A DNA stretch of 59,701 nt, taken from assembly GCA_004376375.1 (NCBI GenBank), contig SOJX01000099.1, positions 1 through 59,701 of the forward strand, in the 5' to 3' direction. This document shows positions 1 through 8,900 of the stretch, piece after piece. The translations under genes were made by a program, and so were the position numbers. Each line of letters begins with the position of its first letter. The stretch's first letter is position 1. Under the pieces are notes generated by a model. It searched no databases, was not told the DNA's origin, and saw only the letters and a list, made by a program, of their open reading frames with translations. The DNA is from Planctomycetota bacterium. GTDB taxonomy: Bacteria > Planctomycetota > E44-bin39.

Positions 1-71
1 TCTGTCGTCCAGAAATATATAGCGGTCCCCAGAATCCCCAGGATCAGAATAATCTTGAATATCCGGTACAT
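1..71 (-). CDS. Start of a membrane or exported protein (cut by window edge)
   Basis: An ATG at 71 on the minus strand opens a frame that stays open to the window edge. It encodes 23 residues beginning MYRIFKIILILGILGTAIYF, a short basic start followed by a hydrophobic helix, as in a signal anchor or signal peptide. A GGGGG run 7-11 bases upstream of the ATG is a plausible ribosome binding site. The rest of the gene lies outside the window, so no function can be given. Confidence 0.5.
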   Translation of the reverse strand, partial: MYRIFKIILILGILGTAIYFWTT

Positions 72-356
72 ACCCGCACCCCCTGACATTGCCAATATCT
101 GATTTTACTTCCGCAGCCACGCACCCGGATTCGCCGGATAGACTCCCTCACGACCGCTTTTACCCTCCGTATTCTACTTCTGTTTACTGGATGCCGCAAG
201 CGAATTCAGGTGTCACTGGAGGCGGCTGCCCTCTTGCACTCGCCGCGTTTGCCTGTACAATATAGGCTTGGGCTTGAAACACGGCCTGCTGTCAAGTAGA
301 ATAAACCCACCGAAGCCCGACCACATAACAGCACCGTGATGTCCTGCCATAAAAGT

Positions 357-388
357 ACCGATTATCGAGTACCGAGTACTGAGAAAAA
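357..388. repeat. Short degenerate 7-bp repeat (gagtacc word)
   Basis: Two to three copies of a gagtacc/gagtact word lie here. It is the reverse complement of the ggtactc tandem arrays at 1101-1136 and 29783-29816. The gap 72-499 otherwise holds no convincing gene apart from the weak 26-codon frame at 394-474. Confidence 0.55.
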
Positions 389-393
389 AAGAA

Positions 394-474
394 ATGAAAT
401 TATCCTTACCAGTAAAACTCGACATCGCCGTTGTCCTGCTTTTCGCGGTGGTCATAGCCACCTGCCTGCTGTGA
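394..474 (+). CDS. Possible 26-residue hydrophobic microprotein
   Basis: ATG to TGA frame of 26 residues: MKLSLPVKLDIAVVLLF followed by AVVIATCLL. It reads as a single transmembrane helix with a short polar start. There is only an A-rich stretch and no clear Shine-Dalgarno in front, and the frame begins right after the gagtacc repeat. It may be a real single-pass microprotein, a decayed signal-peptide remnant, or chance. Evidence is weak. Confidence 0.22.
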   Translation: MKLSLPVKLDIAVVLLFAVVIATCLL

Positions 475-499
475 CGCCGATTAGAATTTGGAGGCTGTA

Positions 500-943
500 A
501 TGTGTTACGCTGTACATATTGCCACGGAAGTTCCATGTAAAACCAGACCATGGAGTAAAGAGAATCGAAATTTTAGCATCGACGACTTGCATGACGAAGG
601 TATTAAGAAGCAGTTTTCAAAGCCGTATATATATTACTTAAGCTCGTATGAAGGATGTGGCTGTGGGTTTTTTCAAGAGTATGAATGTATTGGAGATGAA
701 GAACTACCGGAAGATTTACTCAAGATAGATCGAGAAGAAAGACGCAGGACAAAAGAGGATATTGGGAAATTGGTTGAATTACTCAACGAAATCCTCGAAA
801 GGGGCAATGAGGTTGAGTTGTTCGTTTGCTGGGAGGGCGACTATAAAGTTCCACCAAAAAGAAGGCTGGAACTTACGCCTGCTGATTTATTGGGTTCGGG
901 GCTACCACTTGAAGAGTTGGATTGGGTTCTGATACGAAAATGA
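500..943 (+). CDS. Conserved small cysteine-containing protein, function unknown
   Basis: 147 residues from the ATG at 500, chosen over the in-frame TTG at 488 because GGAGG sits five bases before the ATG. The start MCYAVHIATEVP and the central motif PYIYYLSSYEGCGCGFF resemble, from memory, a small family of bacterial proteins that begin MCxxxxIAT and carry a GCGCGF motif. No function is known to me. There is no signal peptide or membrane segment, so it is probably cytoplasmic. The C-terminal half is acidic and helical with a strand-rich end. Base composition is more AT-rich than its neighbours, and it stands alone with repeats on both sides, which would fit horizontal acquisition. Confidence 0.75.
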   Translation: MCYAVHIATEVPCKTRPWSKENRNFSIDDLHDEGIKKQFSKPYIYYLSSYEGCGCGFFQEYECIGDEELPEDLLKIDREERRRTKEDIGKLVELLNEILERGNEVELFVCWEGDYKVPPKRRLELTPADLLGSGLPLEELDWVLIRK

Positions 944-962
944 CTCCCGCGCCCACGGCGGC

Positions 963-1136
963 AAAACAGGGAAGGAAATAAGGGAACAAGGAAACAAGGA
1001 AGAAATGAAATCGACAATCGAAAATCGGAAAGAGGTTTTTCAGTCCTTCAGTCCTTCGGTCATTCGGTCATAAAAACCAAAGACCTGCTACTTGCCACTT
1101 GGTACTCGGTACTCGGTACTCGGTACTCGGTACTTC
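963..1136. repeat. Mosaic of degenerate short tandem repeats
   Basis: Three word families follow each other: gggaac/aaggaaac (963-1006, reverse complement of the ttcccttgtttcc arrays elsewhere), cagtccttcggtcatt-like 8-9 bp units (about 1038-1073), and at least four tandem copies of the 7-mer ggtactc (1101-1136). None of this is coding, although a long open frame runs through the last part into the next gene. Confidence 0.85.
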
Positions 1137-1268
1137 TTTCCTCCTTATCCCCTGCCCCGTATCCCTTATCCCTTCTGCCGCCGGCGGCGTAATGCGTTTG
1201 CCCTGCGTTTGACTGTCAGTTGTCTTGACAGGCATGCCGGAGATATGTATTATTTCTCTGGTAACGCC

Positions 1269-2924
1269 ATGAGAATAACCTTCTACACTCTTTTAATCCT
1301 GATGCTTTTTCCCGCCTTCGGAGAAAAAGCGGACATCGCCGCGCCCCCGGCAGCGGCGCTGGCCGGAGAGAAAGAAAATACGGATAAAAACGGTAAAGAG
1401 CCTGCCGAAAATCCCCCGGTAATGTCTTTCTGGGGAATTGACGGCCACCCCTGGCCGAAACACAAGGACTTCGACTATCTCGGCAAGTTCAAAGAGATCG
1501 GAGTCACGAGCTACGGCGTGGAATTCGTCAACTGGAAGCTCGCCGTTCCCAAGGAAAAAGTGGCCGTCCGCGGACCGGGCGCATACCACTGGGGCAACAC
1601 GGACAGGCATATCAAGGCAATCGAGGCGCATAACGGCATCGCCCTTATAACGCTCTGGTGCATATCGGGCTGGGCGACGAAAATCCCGGGAAAGGAAGCG
1701 CCGCCGAAAAACGAAAAATGCTGGAAATACTGGCGGGATTTCGTTGAAGCGCTTGTGGAACGGTACGACAGGGACGGCAAAGACGATATGCCCGGCCTGA
1801 AATACGCGCACCTCCATTACCAGGTTCAGGGGGAGGCGCACTGGAAAGGCACTGTCGAAGAGTATATCAAGCTCCTCGAACAGGCATACAAAAGCGTTAA
1901 AAAAGCGAATAAGAATGCAAAAGTCCTGTACTCATCCTTCAATCTGGGAGACATATTCGACAATAACCCGACCGTGAAAACTGTTGAGAAAATGGGCAGG
2001 GAATCCGACAGTTTCAGCGTAAAGCTGCTTCGGGGCATCCTCAAGCATCCCGAGCTGTTCGATATCGCCCCCACCCAGCTCAATTTTGATTATACGGGCA
2101 TACCGACCAGGGTGAAATGGCTCAGGAGCCGGACCGACAAGCCGATATGGTTTGTCGACGCCCGGGCCGCGTATAACCTGAACCATCACACAACCCTCCC
2201 GAAAAAGGAGCGAAACCCGCGTTACAGGATCGATAACCTTCCGGAACCGGTCCGCAAAGTGATAAAGAAGCATCCCAAATGGCCCAAATTCGACGAAGAG
2301 AAGATAATTGTGAAGATTCTGCAGCACGGAAGCAAACTGAAAGGAATTACGCCCGACGACTACCGGATACTCAAGAAATGGTGGGAAAAGGACAAAGCCG
2401 AATTCGCGTTCAAGAAATCCGTTATCGCGGCCGGCATGGGAGTTAAGCACATCTATTCCCAGTGGACCCTGGAACTCAGCCTCAAGCCCTGCATACCCGA
2501 CACGGCCTGGGCGGCCTGCGGCCTCCTGAGCGACGGCGTACCAGGCGATGAGATGCCGAAAGGCACGCCAAGGCCTGTTTACTGGGCTTTCGACCAGTTT
2601 AATAAGAAACTCGGCAACTTCAAATCGGCTGAAATCATCCGGCCGAGACGGAGCAGACTCGAAGGCGGCAAATCGCTCTATTATGAGATATGGCTGATAA
2701 AATTCACCGTAAACGGCAAACCCATCCACGTGGTGTGGTGCGACGGCGGTAGAACCGCAGCCGACCTGTCTCTGGACCTTCCTACCGGGATTTTTAAAAC
2801 AACCGGTATAGTAACAGAACTCGATAAAAACCATAAACCTGTCTACCCTCCTGCGAAAATCGTCCCCACAAACGCGATACTGATGGACAGAACCCCGCGT
2901 TTTATCGAACCTACAATCCGGTAG
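1269..2924 (+). CDS. Secreted TIM-barrel glycoside-hydrolase-like protein
   Basis: 551 residues from the ATG at 1269, chosen because it begins with a signal peptide (MRITFYTLLILMLFPAFG). The frame is open further upstream, but that part is repeat DNA; an ATG at 1245 is the alternative. After a low-complexity linker the protein reads like a retaining glycoside hydrolase of clan GH-A (GH5/39/42-like): a start FWGIDGHPWPKHKDFDYLGK, the strand ending HYQVQGEAHW whose Glu fits the acid/base position, and a later strand KPIWFVDARAAY where the nucleophile Glu would be expected but Asp or Ala is seen. Predicted to act outside the inner membrane on a polysaccharide. The substrate is unknown and catalysis is uncertain because of the nucleophile position. 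It is followed by a non-coding gap and a surface lipoprotein. Confidence 0.65.
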   Translation: MRITFYTLLILMLFPAFGEKADIAAPPAAALAGEKENTDKNGKEPAENPPVMSFWGIDGHPWPKHKDFDYLGKFKEIGVTSYGVEFVNWKLAVPKEKVAVRGPGAYHWGNTDRHIKAIEAHNGIALITLWCISGWATKIPGKEAPPKNEKCWKYWRDFVEALVERYDRDGKDDMPGLKYAHLHYQVQGEAHWKGTVEEYIKLLEQAYKSVKKANKNAKVLYSSFNLGDIFDNNPTVKTVEKMGRESDSFSVKLLRGILKHPELFDIAPTQLNFDYTGIPTRVKWLRSRTDKPIWFVDARAAYNLNHHTTLPKKERNPRYRIDNLPEPVRKVIKKHPKWPKFDEEKIIVKILQHGSKLKGITPDDYRILKKWWEKDKAEFAFKKSVIAAGMGVKHIYSQWTLELSLKPCIPDTAWAACGLLSDGVPGDEMPKGTPRPVYWAFDQFNKKLGNFKSAEIIRPRRSRLEGGKSLYYEIWLIKFTVNGKPIHVVWCDGGRTAADLSLDLPTGIFKTTGIVTELDKNHKPVYPPAKIVPTNAILMDRTPRFIEPTIR

Positions 2925-3099
2925 ATATGGTGCAGTCGGAAGCGGATTGCATTTGATTCTTACCCCTTGGCGCTGAACCTGTTATGAAGCCCGGCCTGAG
3001 AGATACAAATTTTTTCAATTTCTTGTTGCATACTCTCCGCTAAAAAGGCAGAATCTTGAACCAATTCGTCATTCCAAAACTTTTTGAAAGGGGTAACCT

Positions 3100-5658
3100 A
3101 TGCAATCATGGAAAGTCTGCAGCATCTTCTTCCTGTTCCTGCTTGTTGTATCTCTCGCATGCGGGGGCGGATGCAAGAAGAAAAAAAATGTGTTTATTCC
3201 AATGGAAGGCAATGATGCGCCGGTAGTCTTGGCAATCCCTGACCAGTCCGCGGATTACGGCGTTTCCTTCAACCTTGACCTGACGCCCTACGTTACCGAC
3301 GACCATGACCCGATAGGCGACCTGACGTTCGCGGTCACCTCGAGTCTGGGTACCTTCACCGGGGCGACCTTCACCGGCACGTTCACAACGCCCGGCGATG
3401 TCATGATACCGTTCAGGGTGACGGACACCGACGATGCCGCCACCAGCGCGGTATTCAAGATAACGGTCGCCCTCATCCCGAACGTCGCACCCACGGTTGA
3501 CGCGATTCCCGCCCAGGAAGCCCTTGTCGGACGCGAATTCCAGCTGGACGTTGCAGCCGTCGGAAACGTCGCTGACGACCGCGACGCGGTCGGCGACCTG
3601 ATTTTCAGGGTAACGGGCGGCGGCGGTTCCTTCACCGGCGGCGTTTACACCAACACGTTCGCGACCCCGGGCCTCACGGCCGTCGATTTCGAAATCGAGG
3701 ACCTTGATGGCTTGATTACGAGCGACTCCTTCAACGTCGATGTATACGAAGCCCTGGTCGCCGATTTCACGGCCGACAAGACTGTCGGTTTCGGGTCGCT
3801 GATAGGCGTAAACTTCACCGACACGTCAACGGGAAATCCCACCGGGTGGGCGTGGGACCTCGACGGCGACGGAACAATCGATTCCTACCTGGAGACCCCG
3901 GCGCCGTTCGATTACCCCGCACCCGGCTGGTATACCGTGAGCCTCACGGTCGGCCGCTTCGGGACATCCGACACCGAGACCAAGGTCGGCTATATCCAGG
4001 TCTCCGGCGCGGGCGCAGGCAGCACCTGGTACGTCGACGACGCAACCGGCAGCGATGCTGACGACGGCCTTTCATGGGATAACGCTTTCCTGACCATCCA
4101 GATGGCGCTCAACAGCGCTGCAGCCCTGGACGTCGTGCTTGTGGCCGACGGACTCTACGAGGGTCCAGGCAATACCGAACTGGATTTTGCCGGCAATGAC
4201 ATCTACCTCATGTCCGAGAACGGCTCGAGCGTATGCGCAATCGATGGCACCATCGGCTCTGTGCGCGCCTTTAATTTCCAGAACGGCGAAACACCCGATG
4301 CAACTGTCAGAGGTTTCACCATCATGTACGGATTTGCCGGAATGTATGGAGGCGGTATTTTATGCAACAATTCAAACCCCACAATCGTTGACTGCTTCTT
4401 CTATGCCGGTGTATCGGGGCAGGGCGGTGGAATAGCCTGCTTGAATTCAAATTCCGCCATCGTCAACTGCACATTTCTATACAACTGGGGATACTCTGGC
4501 GGCGGAGTATACTGCTGGGGTTCGTTTCCCACGTTTACCGGCTGCACCTTCGACTCGAACGATGCTGAACGCGGCGGAGGAGTCTATGGCGGGTCCGCGT
4601 CCTCAGGTCTCACGTTCACGGATTGCCTCCTGACTTACTGTTCGGTTCAGGCGGAAGGCGCCGGGGGTCCCGGTCTTGGCGGAGCGATACACGCCCAGGG
4701 AGGACTTGTCCAGCTAAGGGGCTGCGACGTCAATAACAATATATCTTATGACGCTTCCGGCGGTGGAATCTTTACCTTTAGCGGCGCAACTCTAATCATC
4801 GAGGACTGTGATATAACCGATAATATCTGCCCGGGTGCCGGAGGCGGCATTTACTTCGATGGACCCGCTCTCGTGATCGATGAATGTGATATAAGCTCGA
4901 ACACAGCCGGCGGTGGCGGAGGCCTTGTCTGCTGGGATACATCTCAGGCAACCATTACGGACAGCGATATTACCGGTAATAACGCACCCGGTGGCATGGG
5001 CGGCGGCTGTTATTTCAATAACTCCCTTCCACTTATATCGAGCTGCAACATATCGTATAACAATTCAGCCACTGGCGGTGGTATGGGTGGCGGCATATGT
5101 TTCAGTGGTGCTGCCGGTCAGCTCGTTGGATGCGCCATAACAAATAACGTGTCCGACTGGGGCGGCGGCATTGAGGTTTACAATGTCTCGGACGCCACGC
5201 TGTCAAGCTGTACGATAGCCAATAACCATTCCGATTGCGGCGGCGGCGGTTTAGACTTCTTTACATCAGGCACGTCGAAATTAAGAAACACGATAATCTG
5301 GGCAAATACTACTGATCCCGCAATTGGTTTTGGGCACCAGCTGAACCTGAGAGACGCGGGCTGCGCGGTTACGATGAACTACTGCGACTATGCGGATAAT
5401 AATCTCGATGCTAACAACGTAGCAAATGCCGGCGGCACTTTCGACGATACCGACAATAACATCAGCCTCGACCCGATGTTTGTCGGAAGCGGCGATTTCC
5501 GCCTACTGGCCGGGTCGCCCTGCATAGACACAGGCTTCAGTTTCTATGCGATTCTTCTGGGCCTGGAGGAAGATCTTCTTGGCAATAATCGCATAGTTGA
5601 CGGCGACGGCAACGGCATCGAAAACATAGATATCGGTGCTTTCGAGTACCAGCCGTAA
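3100..5658 (+). CDS. Surface lipoprotein with Ig/PKD domains and a parallel beta-helix
   Basis: 852 residues. The signal peptide ends in a lipobox-like LACGGGC followed by KKKK, so it is probably lipid-anchored. Domains in order: two cadherin/Ig-like repeats (about 35-215, each with FTxxVTG/TFTT-type strands), a PKD domain (about 216-303, with the hallmark WAWDLDGDGTID), then from STWYVDDATGSDADDG a right-handed parallel beta-helix with many GGG(I/V) and C-T-F-xx-N turns like chlamydial PMP repeats. It ends in the LDPMFVGSGDFRLLAGSPCI and GAFEY motif usual for such proteins in Planctomycetota and Bacteroidota. The likely role is adhesion or polysaccharide binding at the cell surface. An AAGGGG ribosome site precedes the ATG. 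A strong terminator follows at 5721. Confidence 0.85.
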   Translation: MQSWKVCSIFFLFLLVVSLACGGGCKKKKNVFIPMEGNDAPVVLAIPDQSADYGVSFNLDLTPYVTDDHDPIGDLTFAVTSSLGTFTGATFTGTFTTPGDVMIPFRVTDTDDAATSAVFKITVALIPNVAPTVDAIPAQEALVGREFQLDVAAVGNVADDRDAVGDLIFRVTGGGGSFTGGVYTNTFATPGLTAVDFEIEDLDGLITSDSFNVDVYEALVADFTADKTVGFGSLIGVNFTDTSTGNPTGWAWDLDGDGTIDSYLETPAPFDYPAPGWYTVSLTVGRFGTSDTETKVGYIQVSGAGAGSTWYVDDATGSDADDGLSWDNAFLTIQMALNSAAALDVVLVADGLYEGPGNTELDFAGNDIYLMSENGSSVCAIDGTIGSVRAFNFQNGETPDATVRGFTIMYGFAGMYGGGILCNNSNPTIVDCFFYAGVSGQGGGIACLNSNSAIVNCTFLYNWGYSGGGVYCWGSFPTFTGCTFDSNDAERGGGVYGGSASSGLTFTDCLLTYCSVQAEGAGGPGLGGAIHAQGGLVQLRGCDVNNNISYDASGGGIFTFSGATLIIEDCDITDNICPGAGGGIYFDGPALVIDECDISSNTAGGGGGLVCWDTSQATITDSDITGNNAPGGMGGGCYFNNSLPLISSCNISYNNSATGGGMGGGICFSGAAGQLVGCAITNNVSDWGGGIEVYNVSDATLSSCTIANNHSDCGGGGLDFFTSGTSKLRNTIIWANTTDPAIGFGHQLNLRDAGCAVTMNYCDYADNNLDANNVANAGGTFDDTDNNISLDPMFVGSGDFRLLAGSPCIDTGFSFYAILLGLEEDLLGNNRIVDGDGNGIENIDIGAFEYQP

Positions 5659-5674
5659 CGCTTGCTCTTAAGAT

Positions 5675-5702
5675 GTAGGGGCACAGCGCGCTGTGCCCCT
5701 AC
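5675..5702. repeat. Perfect 28-bp palindrome, gtaggggc family
   Basis: Two 14-base arms (gtaggggcacagcg and its exact reverse complement) meet without a loop. Palindromes with the same gtagggg...cccctac ends and a different centre recur at 24814-24841 and 53655-53682; related ones are at 15925, 18871 and 24846. Confidence 0.9.
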
Positions 5703-5720
5703 ATTATCTTACAGATACGA

Positions 5721-5757
5721 CGGCGGTCGAAACAACTGTTTCGACCGCCGTTTTATT
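5721..5757. terminator. Strong intrinsic terminator
   Basis: A 13-bp perfect stem (cggcggtcgaaac), a four-base loop and then TTTTATTT. It ends the beta-helix lipoprotein transcript. Confidence 0.9.
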
Positions 5758-5789
5758 TATCCCGATTGCACGCGCCGCAAGCTGCGCCT

Positions 5790-5998
5790 GCAGAAGGGAT
5801 AAGGTAATAAGTTGATAAGAAAACAAGTAAAGAAATAACAGAGTTTTAATTATAACCTTTTTCTCTTGTTCCCTTATTTCCTTGTTCCCTTGTTTCCTTC
5901 TTCCCCTCTTCCCGGAACGCGGCGAGCAAGCTCGCCCGCTAAACGAATATTATTATATTATTCCCTTGTTTCCTTATTCCCTTGTTCCCTTGTTACTT
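5790..5998. repeat. Inverted arrays of a ttcccttgtttcc word
   Basis: The left part (5792-5840) is A/G-rich (gataagg, aacaagtaaag). The right part (5865-5905 and 5961-6000) is the complementary T/C-rich ttcccttgtttcc type with a period near 7. A small palindrome, gcgagc-aa-gctcgc, at about 5922-5936 sits between them. The array runs into the stop codon of the minus-strand kinase gene (5993-5995). This gap between convergent genes contains nothing else besides the palindrome and terminator listed above. Confidence 0.8.
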
Positions 5999-8900
5999 CT
6001 TCCCTTCCGGGACGGGTTCGAGTTCGATTTTGATAGGCGTGAGGCTGCGTTCGAGTTTTTCAATTCCCCGCTTCAACAGTTTCTTTCTTTTTTCATCTTC
6101 CTTGGAGTCTCCGGTCGTCATTTTCAGGATTTTCCTGTAGGTATCCAGGGTTCCCTGTATGTCGAACTTGCTGCCGAAGGCGCGCGCCTTTGTTCCATAA
6201 TAATCTTTTTCATCAGGCTTCAATTCAATGGCGCGGTCGATGGCTTTCAAGGCCTTGTCGCTGAAAAAGAGCCTCGTATACAGATCCGCTGCAAGGTTGA
6301 ACGCCGCAGCGTTATCGGGAGAATTCGCGCACCATTCCTCCGCGACCTCGAGCGCCTGACGCACATAATTGGTGTTCTTAAGACTCAATGCAAGCCTGTA
6401 ATATGCCCCCGGCCCGCCGGGCGATTTTTTCGCATACAGGTTCGCGGCTATCAGGTTTCTCAGCCATCGTTCCTCATCGTTTTTATCTATCGAGCCGTTC
6501 CAGAAATCAAACGGGTCGGACGTCACTTCAAACTCGGGCCTGAGCTGGGCCGCATCCAGCATGACTTCGATCAGGTTGCAGTTGTCGGGAGCGTAATTGT
6601 AGTCCTCCGTAATTTTGGATTTAAACCCGTCCCAGTCGATCTTCGAGGCTTCGATGAGGTCTTTCGCCCCGGCTTCGGGTTTGCCGGTCCTGAAGTTCAG
6701 GATTCCCCGCTCGTAAAAAGCCTGCCAGCAGTTGCCGTTGGATATTTCCAGGGCTTTTGAAAGCAGCTTTTCCGCTTTCGCGTAATCCCCATGAACCTGC
6801 CGCCCCCCGGCAAGCTCGGTCAGATCAAGGGCCTTTTCATTTTCATCGGAGCACTCGGGAATGTAAAGCTCGCTGCCCGGGCTGGCCCAGAGCTTCAGAT
6901 TGTCGACTTCAATGTTAGTTACAAAGTTGCCGCCGACGCGCGTCAAGGAGTGAATTCCAAAGAAGTAATCGCCGTCCTCCAGCGGAGTAACCGGTGCGCC
7001 TTTCATTATGACAAGGGTTTTTCCAGTGCTGTTGTCCTTTACTCTGACAATTATCTGATTCTTGCTCCTGAGGTAGACCATGGAAACGTTGTACCACCTG
7101 CCGCGTTCAATGAAGACACCGGACCTGCTGCTGTGAAGACGGCCGCTCGAATAAAGGAACAGTCGGGGATTAACATTAGGGTTGGAATATAGGGTCACAA
7201 CCCTGACTTCCACGTATAGTTTGGCGTCAAACTTCGAGTCGCCATGCTCTATTTTCTTAAAAAACCCGAAAAACGGCTGCGAATCCCACTCTAATACCGG
7301 GAAGTTTACATCAAAATCAGATTTTACACAGCCGCCTGACAGGCGAACAGGCACCACAATATATTCATTCGACTTGCGCTCCGTCCTGCAGATAATTTTT
7401 CCGTCACGGACTGAAAACCTCAGAGGGCCGCAAGACCTGAAGTATTTATCATCCTCGGCCGACTGGTCGAAATTGTAGATTTCCTCAAGGCTTGTGATGC
7501 TTCGCAGCCATGACAACTGGTTTTCCACCAGATCCTGCTCAGGAGGAGAAAGGGTATATTCCTCGTTTGCTTTTTCATAAAGGTCCTGCGCCCCTTTCCA
7601 GAAACCTCCCTCGGCCAGGTACCATGCCTGCTGAAGAACTGCATCTTTGCCGTAGCCGGGATAGAGCAGGCCGGCGTTCCTGCAAAGCGACGCCGCCTCC
7701 CCGTATTTCTCCTGAAACCCCAGGCAGGCGGCCTTTCTCAACAGCGAATGGTAGGCTATCTCTTTTGAACCGCTCTTCGCGAGATTTTCAAAAGCAGCTA
7801 TCGCCTGGTCATAGTGTTTCATCTCCATCAGCGAATCGCCGATAAAGAAAGGTCCGTACTCCACCTCGGCCGTATCATCCGACGGACCGGAAGGCAAGCG
7901 TGGACTTTTCTCTTTAGCCAGTCCGTAGATGTATATTTTCCCGCCGGACGAGACTACGAATTCTTCGTCCCTGTCCCCGTCCACGTCCGCCGTAAGATAA
8001 CTCAGAGGGAGGATATTACCCCTTTCACGGCTGTGGTATATCAGTGATTCCACGCGCATGCCTTCACGAACCGTGGGTTTGTCACATAACGTTATCGCAA
8101 AAGCGCCGTAGTAGCCGTTCGCCGCATGAGTTGAAAAAGTATATTTGCCCTCGAACGAAACAGAAGGACCATATCCCGCCCAACCCCATAACGGCTCCAG
8201 CCCGGGTTTGGTCCACTTCGCCTGGCACTTAAGCTTGTCATCCGAAAAATGAAATACGTATATTCCGCCGCGCGCCTGATTATTCGAGCCCGGGCCGAGG
8301 GCAAACGGATTTTCGCATTTACCGCTGGCTTTTGTGCAGACGATCTCAGGAACACCGTCGGAGTCAAGGTCTGCTACGTACGAAAAGTTCCAGCCTCCGA
8401 AGAACTGCCGCCCGACAACGTCGTATTCCTTCGAATCAGGATTAAATCTCAGGATTCTCAGCTCGTAATCGTTCCACGGCCCGACGGAAAGCAGGATCTC
8501 GTTCTTTCCGTCGTTATCTATATCAGCAATCTTTGCGGTAAGAACGTCCGAATCCTTGTAAATCATTTTGTTGTCTGCGGTGTTTTCAATGGAGTCGAAA
8601 ATGAACGCCTGGCGCACCATGGCTGTCGTGCCCATCAGAACGTCCCTGTCGCCGTCATTGTCGGCGTCACCCGCGTCAACTCCGTAGCCAAATGAAGTAT
8701 AAATCAACTTATCTATCTCACTGATCATTTCCAGTTTATCGTCCACCAGCCTGTACCACCGGACCCTGCATTTCGGCATGTTCTGGCCGCCGAGGAAGAC
8801 AAGCAGCTCGCCTTTGCCGTCACCGTCGAAATCCTTGATGAAAAAATTAGGTTGAAATACATAATCCCCCTCGTCAAAAGCCTTGATGTCCAGTGAAGTT

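Noticed and set aside
1092..1268. N-terminal extension of the glycoside-hydrolase-like protein
   Set aside because: The extension encodes translated ggtactc repeats; the signal peptide begins at 1269.
5675..5702. Insertion-sequence ends
   Set aside because: The palindromes are complete, loop-free and isolated, without transposase or target-site duplication.
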